From the NCBI GenBank assembly GCA_048976805.1, contig JBHGUR010000074.1, positions 14,883 through 78,882 on the forward strand: a stretch of 64,000 bases of DNA, read 5' to 3'. The DNA comes from Ectobacillus sp048976805. Lineage in GTDB: Bacteria; Bacillota; Bacilli; Bacillales; Bacillaceae_G. Positions 25,266-33,962 of this stretch are shown here, piece by piece (within the stretch, counting starts at the first letter, position 1; the number at the start of each line of letters is the position of its first letter). The notes beneath the pieces are model-generated. The model was not told the origin of the DNA and did not search any database. It saw nothing but the letters and a program-made list of their open reading frames with translations. The position numbers were made by a program, and so were the translations under genes.

Positions 25266-25440
25266 AACAGGTACCTCTTTTATTCTTCAATATTCATTCA
25301 GGCAAAGACGCTCCTGCTCATGTTAACTATAACATATATAACTTTCTGAAAAAAACCCTTTCCGTAAAAGAATGGAAAAAGCAGTAATCTTTCAGAAAAG
25401 AGTCTATTCCAAAATTCCGTCATAGATACTTCGTGAATTA

Positions 25441-25449
25441 TGCTATAAT
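25441..25449 (+). promoter_or_regulatory. Extended -10 promoter of the surface-polymer cluster
   Basis: TGCTATAAT is a perfect extended -10 element, 66 bases before the ligase start. The -35 region (around 25420) is weak, as is common with a TGN extension. Confidence 0.65.
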
Positions 25450-25514
25450 GTTGAAGGGTTATCACGTTGTTTCCAGCAGTTGATTCATGCTGCTATTTTC
25501 ACAGGAGGTTTTGT

Positions 25515-26897
25515 ATGTTAGAAAGATGGGGTGTTTTAGAAAATCGGTTTGAAATTTTTTTGCTTCTGTTTATAATTTTTCAGCCAATTCTTGATTTACT
25601 AACATCGTTTTGTATTATCGTATTGAAGATGAGCGCTACAGTTGGCATTTTTGTGCGCCTTTTCGTCATGCTTCTTGGCGCTGCATACATACTGATAAAG
25701 GCAAGGGAGAAGGAAAATAGAAGGTACTTTTTCTATCTTGCCATTTTAGGTGTTGTTGTTTTGGCGGGTCTTTTAAATAATAAAATGATTAAACATCCAA
25801 TTTTAATTGGCGAAGAAATAAAATTTATCGCAAAGGTCATGTACACGTTTATTATGGCCGGCTGCTATATTGTAGCTTTTCGTTCCCTGCGTTTTAAGGT
25901 GAATATAGGAGATAGGCTAAAAAACTCCATCTTATACGCAATGCTTATTATTAACGTTGTTATGGCAATCTCGATTGTAACCAACACAGATTATAATAGC
26001 TATGAATATTTTAAAAGCGGTTCGCGCGGCTGGTTTTTTGCAGGCAATGAATTAGGGGCAATTTTGGCCATCACCTTTCCGGTTATTTTGTTGTACTCGA
26101 TTGAAAAAACAAAGCAGGTTCAGAATATATATTATTGGATTCCTTCGCTTCTATCAATATTCTCGTTATTTGCGGTCGGGACGAAGGTAGGCTACGGCGC
26201 AATCGTGCTTTCCCTAGGTGCCGCATTGGTTATGTGTTTTGCCCAAGCCTTTTTTAATAAGAAGCATAATGGCAATAAAAAAGTGCTGCTTCTAAATGGG
26301 TTCGTGGCATTGGCGGTTTTGCTCGGTGTAGGCGCCTATACGCCATTTTCGCCTATCGTGAAAAATACGACTGTCCACGTTGAGCTGATTGAACAGCAGC
26401 AACAAAAGCAAAAGCAGGAAAAAGAAGAGGCGAAGAAACATGGAGAAGAAATAGAAGAGCCGTCTCCAGAAGAGCCTCCAAAAGATCAGGTGGGAGGCTT
26501 GCTCTTTAGCGGCCGCGAATTGTTTTTGAGAATGCATCAAGCTTATTTTGAAGAAGCGCCGCTCTCCCAGAAGCTGCTTGGAATGGGGTATGGCGGGAAT
26601 TTTAAAACGGAACCGAAGCTAATTGAGCGGGATTTTCATGATATATTTTATGATTTCGGGTTTATCGGCTTTTTTATCGTTTTAGCGCCGTTTGTTTATT
26701 ACGGCGTAAAGCTTTTGATTGCGGTGTTTCGAAAGTTTTATGATATTTTTACCGTAACGTATGCGCTATTGGCAGTCAGCATGGCGCTTGCGCTTGGAAT
26801 TGCATATACAGCCGGCCATGTATTGGCGGCGCCTGCTGTAAGCATTTACTTTGTCGTGATTGCGGCATATGTACTTGTAAGCTTAGAAATAGAGTAA
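25515..26897 (+). CDS. O-antigen ligase/polymerase-type integral membrane protein
   Basis: 460 residues with about ten hydrophobic segments. GSRGWFFAGNELGAILAITFP (about 168-188) resembles the ligase/polymerase signature. A large extracytoplasmic loop (about 290-370) contains a charged, low-complexity stretch of Gln, Lys and Glu followed by PSPEEPPKD. It then reads GRELFLRMHQAYFEEAPLSQKLLGMGYG and HDIFYDFGFIGF, the periplasmic-loop pattern of WaaL/Wzy/TuaE proteins. It probably joins or polymerises a surface polysaccharide. The start follows CAGGAGG at seven bases. It heads a three-gene cluster. Confidence 0.82.
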   Translation: MLERWGVLENRFEIFLLLFIIFQPILDLLTSFCIIVLKMSATVGIFVRLFVMLLGAAYILIKAREKENRRYFFYLAILGVVVLAGLLNNKMIKHPILIGEEIKFIAKVMYTFIMAGCYIVAFRSLRFKVNIGDRLKNSILYAMLIINVVMAISIVTNTDYNSYEYFKSGSRGWFFAGNELGAILAITFPVILLYSIEKTKQVQNIYYWIPSLLSIFSLFAVGTKVGYGAIVLSLGAALVMCFAQAFFNKKHNGNKKVLLLNGFVALAVLLGVGAYTPFSPIVKNTTVHVELIEQQQQKQKQEKEEAKKHGEEIEEPSPEEPPKDQVGGLLFSGRELFLRMHQAYFEEAPLSQKLLGMGYGGNFKTEPKLIERDFHDIFYDFGFIGFFIVLAPFVYYGVKLLIAVFRKFYDIFTVTYALLAVSMALALGIAYTAGHVLAAPAVSIYFVVIAAYVLVSLEIE

Positions 26898-26954
26898 TGG
26901 GAAAGCTAGCGTTATGTTAGCTTTTCTTTTTTCCAAGGAAGGTGACAAACGAAG

Positions 26955-28058
26955 ATGAAGGTTTTACATGTAAATGCAGGAGCGGAAGAGGGCGGCGGCA
27001 AAACGCATATTATATCCCTGCTCTCTCAATTTCCAAAAGGTATGGCGGAATTGGCGGTGTTTGAGGAGGGAGCAATTGCGAAGGAAGCACGGGAGCTTGG
27101 CATAAAGGTGCACTTGTTTTCGCAGTCCTCCCGCTATGATTTGTCCGTCTTATCTAAGCTTGTTGCCTTTATTAATCGCGAACGCTTTGAGATTGTCCAT
27201 ACACACGGGGCGCGTGCTAATTTCTTCTCGTCTTTGATCAAAAAAAGGATACAAGCGAAATGGGTGACGACGATACATAGCGATCCGCAGCTTGATTTTA
27301 TGAAACGGGGATTGAAGGGCTGGCTGTTTACAAAGCTGAATCTCCGCTCGTTTCGGCAGGTTGATCTGTTTTTTGCAATTACCGAGAGATTTAAGCAAAA
27401 CCTTGTAAGCCTTGGCGTGCCGGCTGAAAAGATTCGCGTTATTTATAATGGCATTTCATATGATGAGGAGCCGCAATCTCCGTATAATAAACAAGAGATG
27501 TTTCAAATCGATGAAGAAACATTTACTGTCATACAGGTAGCGCGTCTTCATCCGGTAAAGGGGCATGAAATATTATTTGAGGCGCTGCGGCAAGTAAACA
27601 TTCCGATTAAGGTGTTGCTTGTAGGAGATGGCCCCATTGAAAAAGAATTGCGGGAATTGGCAAACAATCTCGGTTTAACGGAGCGGGTGCGGTTTCTCGG
27701 GCACCGCCATGACGTGGACAAACTATATGCTTCTGCTGATTTGAGCGTGCTGGCTTCTTATAGCGAAAGCTTTCCGCTCGTGCTGTTGGAGTCGGCAAAT
27801 CAGCGTGTCCCATTTATCGCAACAGATGTGGGGGACATGCATAAGCTTATTCCAGACCCTTCATACGGCTGGGTTATCCCGGTTCGTGATGCGAATGCTT
27901 TGGCAAGAGCCTTAGAAGAAGCTTATTCTATGTGGAAGCAGGGAGAGCTTGGGCATATGGGGGAGAAAATTTATCGTTACGCTTCGTTACATTTTTCCCT
28001 TCAAAAGCTGTATGATGATACATATAAAGCATATAAGGAAGTTATGGAAAAGAGGTAG
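26955..28058 (+). CDS. GT4 family glycosyltransferase
   Basis: 367 residues. The N-terminal domain starts VLHVNAGAEEGGGKTHIISLL, with the glycine-rich acceptor loop. The C-terminal domain has VIQVARLHPVKGHEIL (about 193-208), VLLVGDGPIEKEL and the donor-binding ASYSESFPLVLLESANQR with its E-x7-E motif. The enzyme is cytoplasmic or peripheral, using a nucleotide sugar. It lies between the ligase-like gene and tagA on the same strand and most likely extends the lipid-linked polymer primed by TagA. Confidence 0.88.
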   Translation: MKVLHVNAGAEEGGGKTHIISLLSQFPKGMAELAVFEEGAIAKEARELGIKVHLFSQSSRYDLSVLSKLVAFINRERFEIVHTHGARANFFSSLIKKRIQAKWVTTIHSDPQLDFMKRGLKGWLFTKLNLRSFRQVDLFFAITERFKQNLVSLGVPAEKIRVIYNGISYDEEPQSPYNKQEMFQIDEETFTVIQVARLHPVKGHEILFEALRQVNIPIKVLLVGDGPIEKELRELANNLGLTERVRFLGHRHDVDKLYASADLSVLASYSESFPLVLLESANQRVPFIATDVGDMHKLIPDPSYGWVIPVRDANALARALEEAYSMWKQGELGHMGEKIYRYASLHFSLQKLYDDTYKAYKEVMEKR

Positions 28059-28091
28059 CTTGAATTTTGAATAAAGAAAGGGTTCAGTAAC

Positions 28092-28844
28092 ATGAAAGTA
28101 CAAACAACCACTATTCTTGGCGTCCCGTTTTCAAATTTGACAATGGATGAGACAGTCCGGTATTTGTCCGAGCAGCTGAAAAGCGAGCATAATACTACCT
28201 TTCATGTAGTTACCGCCAATCCTGAAATTGTAATGTGCGCCAAAAAGGATAAGGAGTTTAAAGAAAAGCTGCAGCAAGCAGATTTAGTTACTCCTGATGG
28301 AATCGGCGTAGTAAAGGCAAGCAGCTGGCTCGGAAAGCCATTAAAGGAAAGAGTGGCAGGCTTTGATTTAATGAATTGCTTGTTTAAAGAGCTGTCCGCT
28401 GCAAAGAGGCCTGTTTCCGTATTTCTTCTTGGAGCGAAGCCGCACGTTGTGGAAAAGGCTGCCCATGCTCTTGCCGGCAAGTATCCCGGCATTGATATTG
28501 CCGGTTATCATCACGGCTATTTTAAAGAGGAAGAAGAGCAGGAAATCGTTGCGCAAATTCAACAGGCAAAGCCGGACATTTTGCTGGTGGCGCTCGGTTT
28601 TCCGAGACAGGAGCAGTTTATTCAGCGCCATAAACAGCGCTTGCAGGCGAAAATCGCAGTCGGTGTAGGCGGCAGCTTAGATGTGTGGGGCGGCGAGGCG
28701 AAGCGTGCGCCAAAATGGATTCAAAAAATCCATTTGGAATGGTTTTACCGCCTGTGTAAGAATCCATCGCGCTGGCGCAGGCAGCTTGCTTTGCTGGAGT
28801 TTCTAAAAGAAGTGCTTCGTGAACGAAATGCGATAAAGCCTTAA
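28092..28844 (+). CDS. tagA: WecG/TagA-type N-acetylmannosaminyltransferase
   Basis: 250 residues. It transfers ManNAc to undecaprenyl-PP-GlcNAc, the first committed step of wall teichoic acid linkage units. Family motifs: FHVVTANPEIVMCAKKD, LVTPDGIGVV (catalytic Thr-Pro-Asp, about residues 65-74), VAGFDLM and DILLVALGFPRQEQFI. The C-terminal amphipathic tail RAPKWIQKIHLEWFYRL with WRRQ binds the membrane. The start is preceded by AAGGG. In some bacilli such paralogues serve other surface polymers, so linkage-unit synthesis is likely but not proven here. Confidence 0.93.
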   Translation: MKVQTTTILGVPFSNLTMDETVRYLSEQLKSEHNTTFHVVTANPEIVMCAKKDKEFKEKLQQADLVTPDGIGVVKASSWLGKPLKERVAGFDLMNCLFKELSAAKRPVSVFLLGAKPHVVEKAAHALAGKYPGIDIAGYHHGYFKEEEEQEIVAQIQQAKPDILLVALGFPRQEQFIQRHKQRLQAKIAVGVGGSLDVWGGEAKRAPKWIQKIHLEWFYRLCKNPSRWRRQLALLEFLKEVLRERNAIKP

Positions 28845-28878
28845 TGAAAACGGCAGATATAATATTCAATAAGTGGGT

Positions 28879-28906
28879 AAAGCTAGGAGGGATGTCTCCT
28901 AGCTTT
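28879..28906 (+). terminator. Hairpin after tagA
   Basis: AAAGCTAGGAG pairs with CTCCTAGCTTT around GATGT plus one base. It is a strong stem but its U-run is limited to the 3' arm. Confidence 0.65.
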
Positions 28907-28932
28907 CATTAATAAGGAAAGAAAGCATAAGT

Positions 28933-29052
28933 TTTGGGAGCATGTCTAGCTCCCAAAGCAGCGTAGGGGTGTGCCTCCGTAAAAGGCAAAAAGCGTCTTT
29001 CACTACGAGCCGCCCCTATGCTGCTGCAAAAGGCGGGCTTTGTCCGCTTTTC
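28933..29052 (+). other. Multi-hairpin intergenic element before niaP
   Basis: There are three consecutive structures. TTTGGGAGC/GCTCCCAAA (28933-28957) comes first. Next is a long closed element, GCAGCGTAGGGG (28958-28969) with CCCCTATGCTGC (29013-29024), one G-T pair, enclosing TGCCT/AGGCA. The last is an imperfect AAAGGCGG/CCGCTTT hairpin. There is no open frame. This is more structure than a terminator needs; it could be a riboregulator or a mobile-element remnant. Confidence 0.5.
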
Positions 29053-29188
29053 TTATACAAAGCGGCAGCTAGCTATATTTGTTTGAGATGGGAAAAGTAA
29101 GCCATAATACTTATAAAGAATTGTACTAAAAGGGCTTGTCCGTGTAGAATGCTAATGAGAGGAAGAATTTACATGAAGGAGATTGTAA

Positions 29189-30388
29189 ATGGATAAAGGA
29201 GCAACTATTTCAAATCGTAAGCTGCTAGGTATTGCCGGGCTTGGCTGGATGTTTGATGCGATGGATGTCGGAATGCTTTCCTTTGTAATTGCCGCACTGC
29301 AGAAGGACTGGAATTTAAGCGTGCAGCAAATGGGCTGGATCGGGAGCGTGAATTCCATCGGCATGGCGGTTGGCGCGCTTGTATTTGGTTTATTGGCGGA
29401 TAAGGTCGGCCGAAAATCTGTTTTTATTATTACGTTATTGCTGTTTTCCATCGGCAGCGGCTTATCCGCTTTTGCAACCACTCTCGCTGTTTTTTTATTG
29501 TTGCGCTTTTTTATCGGAATGGGGCTCGGCGGAGAGCTGCCGGTCGCATCGACATTGGTTTCTGAAACAGTTGAAGCGAAGGAGCGCGGAAAGGTAGTCG
29601 TGTTATTGGAAAGTTTTTGGGCAGGCGGCTGGCTTGTTGCGGCACTTATTTCATATTTTGTTATCCCAAGGTTCGGCTGGGAGGCTGCGATGCTTTTAAG
29701 CGCGCTTCCGGCATTTTACGCGCTTTACTTACGCTGGAATTTACCGGACTCCCCGCGCTTTCAGCCATCTGTAAAAAAACAATCCGCATTTGAAAAAATA
29801 AGAATAGTTTGGTCTTCACAGTATGTTAAGCCAACCATTATGCTTTGGATTTTATGGTTTTGCGTTGTGTTTTCCTACTACGGTATGTTTTTATGGCTCC
29901 CAAGCGTTATGGTATTAAAAGGCTTTAGCTTAATTAAAAGCTTTGAATACGTTTTAATTATGACGCTTGCCCAGCTGCCGGGATATTTTACGGCGGCATG
30001 GCTGATTGAACGGGCAGGAAGAAAGTTTGTGTTGATTACATACTTAGTTGGTACTGCGGTCAGCGCTTATTTCTTTGGGCAGGCAGAATCCTTGCCTATG
30101 CTGATTGCTTCTGGTGTTTTTCTTTCATTTTTTAACCTGGGAGCATGGGGAGCGCTGTACGCATACACGCCGGAGCAATATCCGACAGAAGTTCGGGGCA
30201 CAGGTGCGGGCATGGCGGCTTCCTTTGGGCGGATTGGCGGTATTTTCGGCCCGCTGTTTGTCGGTTACCTTGTCGCCCAAAAAACGGCCGTCTCTTCCAT
30301 TTTCATGCTGTTTTGCGCGGCAATTATTATCGGCGCTTTATCAGTATTATTTCTAGGACGGGAGACAAAGCAAAAGGAGTTGGCATGA
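29189..30388 (+). CDS. niaP: Niacin transporter NiaP (YceI-like), MFS family
   Basis: 399 residues with 12 predicted membrane segments. It closely resembles B. subtilis YceI/NiaP as I remember it: ISNRKLLGIAGLGWMFDAMD at the N-terminus, GLLADKVGRKSVFIITLL (MFS motif A), FFIGMGLGGELPVASTLVSE, and AYTPEQYPTEVRGTG near the end. It imports nicotinate/nicotinamide for NAD salvage; the B. subtilis gene is under NiaR control, and no operator was confirmed here. GAAGGAG lies seven bases before the ATG. The gene is alone. Confidence 0.9.
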   Translation: MDKGATISNRKLLGIAGLGWMFDAMDVGMLSFVIAALQKDWNLSVQQMGWIGSVNSIGMAVGALVFGLLADKVGRKSVFIITLLLFSIGSGLSAFATTLAVFLLLRFFIGMGLGGELPVASTLVSETVEAKERGKVVVLLESFWAGGWLVAALISYFVIPRFGWEAAMLLSALPAFYALYLRWNLPDSPRFQPSVKKQSAFEKIRIVWSSQYVKPTIMLWILWFCVVFSYYGMFLWLPSVMVLKGFSLIKSFEYVLIMTLAQLPGYFTAAWLIERAGRKFVLITYLVGTAVSAYFFGQAESLPMLIASGVFLSFFNLGAWGALYAYTPEQYPTEVRGTGAGMAASFGRIGGIFGPLFVGYLVAQKTAVSSIFMLFCAAIIIGALSVLFLGRETKQKELA

Positions 30389-30493
30389 AAATGCGGGAAG
30401 CGAAATCGCTTCCCCTTAGTTTTAAAAGGGATGCTCCGTTGTAAAGTCGAATGTATAGTTATCAGCAGAGAAAAAATTAGGTGGTCGGAGAAT

Positions 30494-31210
30494 ATGAAAA
30501 TCTTGATTGTTAGTGAAGATGCAGAAAGCCGGAATCGAGTTACTGTAGCATTCAAGCAGGAGACAGAAAAAATAGAGTTTATAGAAGTGCAATCAAGCTT
30601 ACAGGCCGTGAAGCTGGCGAAACGGCATGAGCCGGATTTTTTATTTTTAGATATGGACCTTTCCGATGGAACAGGGCTGGAAACGGCGGAGCTGCTTTGG
30701 CAATTGAAAATAGAAACAAAACTGATTTTGATGGGAAAGGAAGCTCGATATGCAATTGATGCCTTTCGTTTACGTGCGTTTTATTATTTATTAAAGCCCT
30801 TTGCACAAGATGATCTGGCCTTTCTTATGCAGCTTATGGGAAAAGAGTATAAAAAGCGGTGTTATACTTCTCTTCGCAAGCTTGCTATTGAATGCCACGA
30901 AGGAATTTCATACATTTTCCCCCATGATATTGTATATGTCAGCAAAAATAAGGAAAATAAAACGGTATCTATTTATACGAAGGAAACAAGTTACACATCT
31001 ACGTATACATTAATGGAGCTTGAGAAAAAGCTGGCTTTTTATCACTTTATTAGGGTACACAAAAGCTATTTAGTCAATTTATTGTATGTAAAAGAATTAA
31101 AGCCCTATTATAATAGCACGTATAATTTGTACTTAGAGCCGTATATGGATCGGCCGATACCGGTGAGCCGCAATTATGTAAAGCATTTGCGCCACAGCCT
31201 TGAACTTTAA
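30494..31210 (+). CDS. LytTR-type response regulator without a partner kinase
   Basis: 238 residues. The receiver domain (1-120) has the acidic pair in IVSEDAE, the phospho-acceptor Asp53 in FLFLDMDLSDG and the conserved lysine in YYLLKPFAQDD. The LytTR DNA-binding domain (about 140-238) has IVYVSKNKENKTVSIYTKE, FIRVHKSYLVNLLYV and PIPVSRNYV. No histidine kinase is adjacent. The cstA gene follows on the same strand, as with the E. coli BtsR-BtsT system, where a LytTR regulator controls a CstA-family pyruvate carrier. The start at 30494 follows GGAG; the frame is open further upstream. Confidence 0.88.
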   Translation: MKILIVSEDAESRNRVTVAFKQETEKIEFIEVQSSLQAVKLAKRHEPDFLFLDMDLSDGTGLETAELLWQLKIETKLILMGKEARYAIDAFRLRAFYYLLKPFAQDDLAFLMQLMGKEYKKRCYTSLRKLAIECHEGISYIFPHDIVYVSKNKENKTVSIYTKETSYTSTYTLMELEKKLAFYHFIRVHKSYLVNLLYVKELKPYYNSTYNLYLEPYMDRPIPVSRNYVKHLRHSLEL

Positions 31211-31293
31211 CAGGTCATGAAATTTTTCAAACATGTTACTGCTGAAAATAAGCATTATAAGGTTAATTGCATTTAATAATTCAGAAAATTTAG

Positions 31294-31299
31294 TATAAT
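31294..31299 (+). promoter_or_regulatory. -10 element of the cstA promoter
   Basis: A consensus TATAAT lies 33 bases before the cstA start. The -35 position (ATTTAA) is poor, as expected for an activator-dependent promoter. LytTR half-site-like GTT motifs lie nearby but their spacing does not fit known sites. Confidence 0.55.
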
Positions 31300-31331
31300 C
31301 CCTTCTAAGACACGCTTAGGGGGGATTATTT

Positions 31332-33407
31332 TTGAAAAGCCTTAAATCCATTTTGCTGTGGGGCCTTATTTCGGCTTTAGGGGCTGCCGGATTTGCTGTT
31401 TTGGCTCTAAACCGGGGAGAAACAATCAATGCAATTTGGCTTTTAGTTGCAGCGGTATCTGTTTATGCGGTTGCGTACCGGTTTTACAGCAAATTCATTG
31501 CCCAAAAGGTATTTCAATTAGATGATAACCGGCAAACGGCCGCGTACACCTTAAATGACGGAAAAGATTATGTTCCGACAAATAAGTGGGTGCTATTTGG
31601 GCATCACTTTGCGGCAATTGCCGGAGCCGGCCCTCTTGTCGGCCCGATTTTGGCGGCGCAAATGGGCTATTTGCCGGGAACTCTTTGGATTGTAGTCGGG
31701 GTTGTGCTGGCGGGAGCGGTTCAGGATTTTGTCATTTTATTTGCCTCTATGCGCCGAAACGGCAAGTCGCTTGGGGAAATGATTAAAGATGAAATTGGCC
31801 CGGTAACAGGTTTTATTGCCATGGTGGGGATTTTAGGAATTATGATTATTTTATTGGCAGTGCTGGCGCTCGTTGTCGTAAAGGCGCTTGTCGGAAGCCC
31901 GTGGGGAATGTTTACGATTGCCGCGACAATCCCGATTGCAATTTTGATGGGGGTTTACATGCGTTACATCCGCCCCGGCCGCGTTGGGGAAGGCTCGCTA
32001 ATTGGGGTTGCTTTATTGTTATTATCTATCTTTGCAGGGCAATATGTAGCAGAAAATCCAACGTTAGCGCAGATGTTCACTTTTAAAGGCGAGACGATTG
32101 CAATTATGTTAATTGTATACGGCTTTATCGCTTCGGTCTTGCCGGTATGGCTGCTGCTGGCGCCGCGCGATTATTTAAGCACATTCTTAAAAATTGGGAC
32201 AATTGTCGGATTGGCTCTTGGCATTATTGTTGTCGCTCCAGAGCTGCAGATGCCGGCCCTTTCCAAATTCATAGATGGAACAGGCCCTGTATTTGCCGGG
32301 AATTTATTTCCGTTTTTGTTCATCACAATCGCTTGCGGTGCGGTATCAGGCTTCCATGCTTTAGTCTCTTCCGGTACGACGCCGAAAATGATTGAACGCG
32401 AACAACATGCGCGTCCGATTGGCTACGGTGCGATGCTGATGGAATCGTTTGTAGCGGTAATGGCGCTAATTGCTGCTTGTGTTCTGACGCCAGGTACATA
32501 TTTTGCCATTAATAGCCCGCCTGCGTTGATCGGAACAGAGGTAGGGCAAGCGGCTCAAACAGTTTCGTCGTGGGGCTTTACAGTTACTCCGCAGGATTTG
32601 CAAACACTCGCTGATGATGTCGGGGAACAAACAGTATTGTCGCGTACGGGCGGCGCGCCTACTCTTGCGATCGGAATGGCGGTTATTTTCTCCAAGGTAA
32701 TCGGCGGAAAGGCCTTAATGGCGTTTTGGTATCACTTTGCTATTTTATTTGAAGCATTGTTCATTTTGACAACGATTGATGCCGGAACGCGCGTCGGCCG
32801 TTTTATGATTCAAGATATTCTCGGCCATTTTTATAAGCCGCTTGCAAAAACGGAATCCAATTTCGCAAATATAATTGCAACGACGCTTTGTGTGTTGGGC
32901 TGGGGCTACTTCTTATACCAAGGGGTTATCGACCCGCTTGGCGGAATCAATACGCTATGGCCGCTATTTGGTATTGCAAACCAAATGCTTGCCGGCATTG
33001 CGCTATTGCTTGGAACGACTATTCTTTTCAAAATGGGCAAAAAAGCGTATGTATGGGTTACTCTCGTTCCAACAACATGGATTTTAATTGTTACAATGAC
33101 AGCGGGGTATCAAAAGCTATTTCATGAAAATCCGAAAATCGGCTTTTTATCCCACGCAAAGGTATTTAAGGCTGCATTAGATGAAGGAAAGGTGTTGGCG
33201 CCTGCGAAAAACGCGGAGCAAATGAAGCAAATCATCATGAACGATTATATTGATGCCGGACTTTGCGCCATCTTCATGGTAGTAGTATTGGCGGTGTTAT
33301 TGTCGGCGGTAAGAATTTGGATTCAAATTTTGCAAAACAAAGCCATGCCGCCAAAGGAGTCTCCTTATATCCCACGCGACAGAGGAGAGATGCAGCATTA
33401 TGCTTAA
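31332..33407 (+). CDS. cstA: CstA-family pyruvate/peptide transporter
   Basis: 691 residues, about 16-18 membrane segments. It matches carbon starvation protein CstA: VPTNKWVLFGHHFAAIAGAGPLVGP (about 77-101), SFVAVMALIAACVLTPGTYFAIN, FWYHFAILFEALFILTTIDAGTR and LFGIANQMLAGIALLLG. E. coli CstA and BtsT carry pyruvate and may affect peptide use on starvation. The start is TTG, preceded by AGGGGGG. The downstream YbdD-like gene overlaps its end, the usual cstA-ybdD pair. It sits directly after the LytTR regulator. Confidence 0.95.
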   Translation: MKSLKSILLWGLISALGAAGFAVLALNRGETINAIWLLVAAVSVYAVAYRFYSKFIAQKVFQLDDNRQTAAYTLNDGKDYVPTNKWVLFGHHFAAIAGAGPLVGPILAAQMGYLPGTLWIVVGVVLAGAVQDFVILFASMRRNGKSLGEMIKDEIGPVTGFIAMVGILGIMIILLAVLALVVVKALVGSPWGMFTIAATIPIAILMGVYMRYIRPGRVGEGSLIGVALLLLSIFAGQYVAENPTLAQMFTFKGETIAIMLIVYGFIASVLPVWLLLAPRDYLSTFLKIGTIVGLALGIIVVAPELQMPALSKFIDGTGPVFAGNLFPFLFITIACGAVSGFHALVSSGTTPKMIEREQHARPIGYGAMLMESFVAVMALIAACVLTPGTYFAINSPPALIGTEVGQAAQTVSSWGFTVTPQDLQTLADDVGEQTVLSRTGGAPTLAIGMAVIFSKVIGGKALMAFWYHFAILFEALFILTTIDAGTRVGRFMIQDILGHFYKPLAKTESNFANIIATTLCVLGWGYFLYQGVIDPLGGINTLWPLFGIANQMLAGIALLLGTTILFKMGKKAYVWVTLVPTTWILIVTMTAGYQKLFHENPKIGFLSHAKVFKAALDEGKVLAPAKNAEQMKQIIMNDYIDAGLCAIFMVVVLAVLLSAVRIWIQILQNKAMPPKESPYIPRDRGEMQHYA

Positions 33408-33603
33408 GAAGCTTTCGGAAATAAAAAAGCATTACCGGCAGTTTATTAGCTTGCTTGTCGGGGTGCCGAGCTATGAAAAATATGTGGAACATATGAAAAC
33501 GTGCCATGCGGGAAAGCCGGTTTTATCGGAAAAGGAATTTTTTGCACAGGCGCAAGAGGCGCGGTTTAACGCAAAAGGCGGAAAGGTTTCGCGCTGCTGT
33601 TAG
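33400..33603 (+). CDS. YbdD/YjiX family small protein
   Basis: 67 residues. The family pattern is visible: HYRQFISLLVGVPSYEKYVEHMKTCH and PVLSEKEFF, with the C-terminus ending SRCC. The start overlaps the cstA stop by eight bases, so translation is coupled. Members are nearly always found beside CstA and are required for its transport activity in E. coli; the mechanism is unclear. Confidence 0.9.
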   Translation: MLKKLSEIKKHYRQFISLLVGVPSYEKYVEHMKTCHAGKPVLSEKEFFAQAQEARFNAKGGKVSRCC

Positions 33604-33607
33604 GAAC

Positions 33608-33640
33608 AGGCCGGTCTTCCAATTGGAAGGACCGGCTGTT
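33608..33640 (+). terminator. Terminator of cstA-ybdD
   Basis: GCCGGTCTTCC pairs with GGAAGGACCGGC (one bulged base) around AATT and is followed by TGTTTTGG. Confidence 0.8.
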
Positions 33641-33703
33641 TTGGTTTCCTGTTATAGAAATAAAATGCGTTTTTTGCTTCTTCTGACATAATCACATCTC
33701 CTG

Positions 33704-33903
33704 CTATATATATCCAATTTATGATTTGGACATATACATCGCGGCTAAGCAGAACAAACAGTACCTTGCACTTGCTTCCTCTTTCTGGTTTTGTGCCGCA
33801 TGGGGCAGGAATAGGTTTTGAGCGCTTCTATGTATAGCCGGATGCTCTTCTCCCCTTTCAAAAGAAAGGTTTTATGTTCTTTTTTTAACTTGTATTTATA
33901 TAG
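33704..33903 (-). repeat. Family B structured repeat, copy B4 (200 bp)
   Basis: The reverse complement runs from TATATAAATACAAG to GGATATATATAG and is near-identical to B1 (10071-10272). Differences include G-to-A changes that keep the GTGCA/TGTAT pairing possible through wobble pairs. The rest of the 33641-33962 gap shows no gene. Confidence 0.82.
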
Positions 33904-33962
33904 TTAGTAATAAAAAACCAAGATTTAGTGTATCAAGGAAAAGTGGAGTTTCCTTTTTGATA

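Noticed and set aside
31211..31331. LytTR-type direct repeat operator upstream of cstA
   Set aside because: Two GTT-containing half sites are 27 bases apart, while known sites are spaced about 21-22; the match is too weak to list as a feature.
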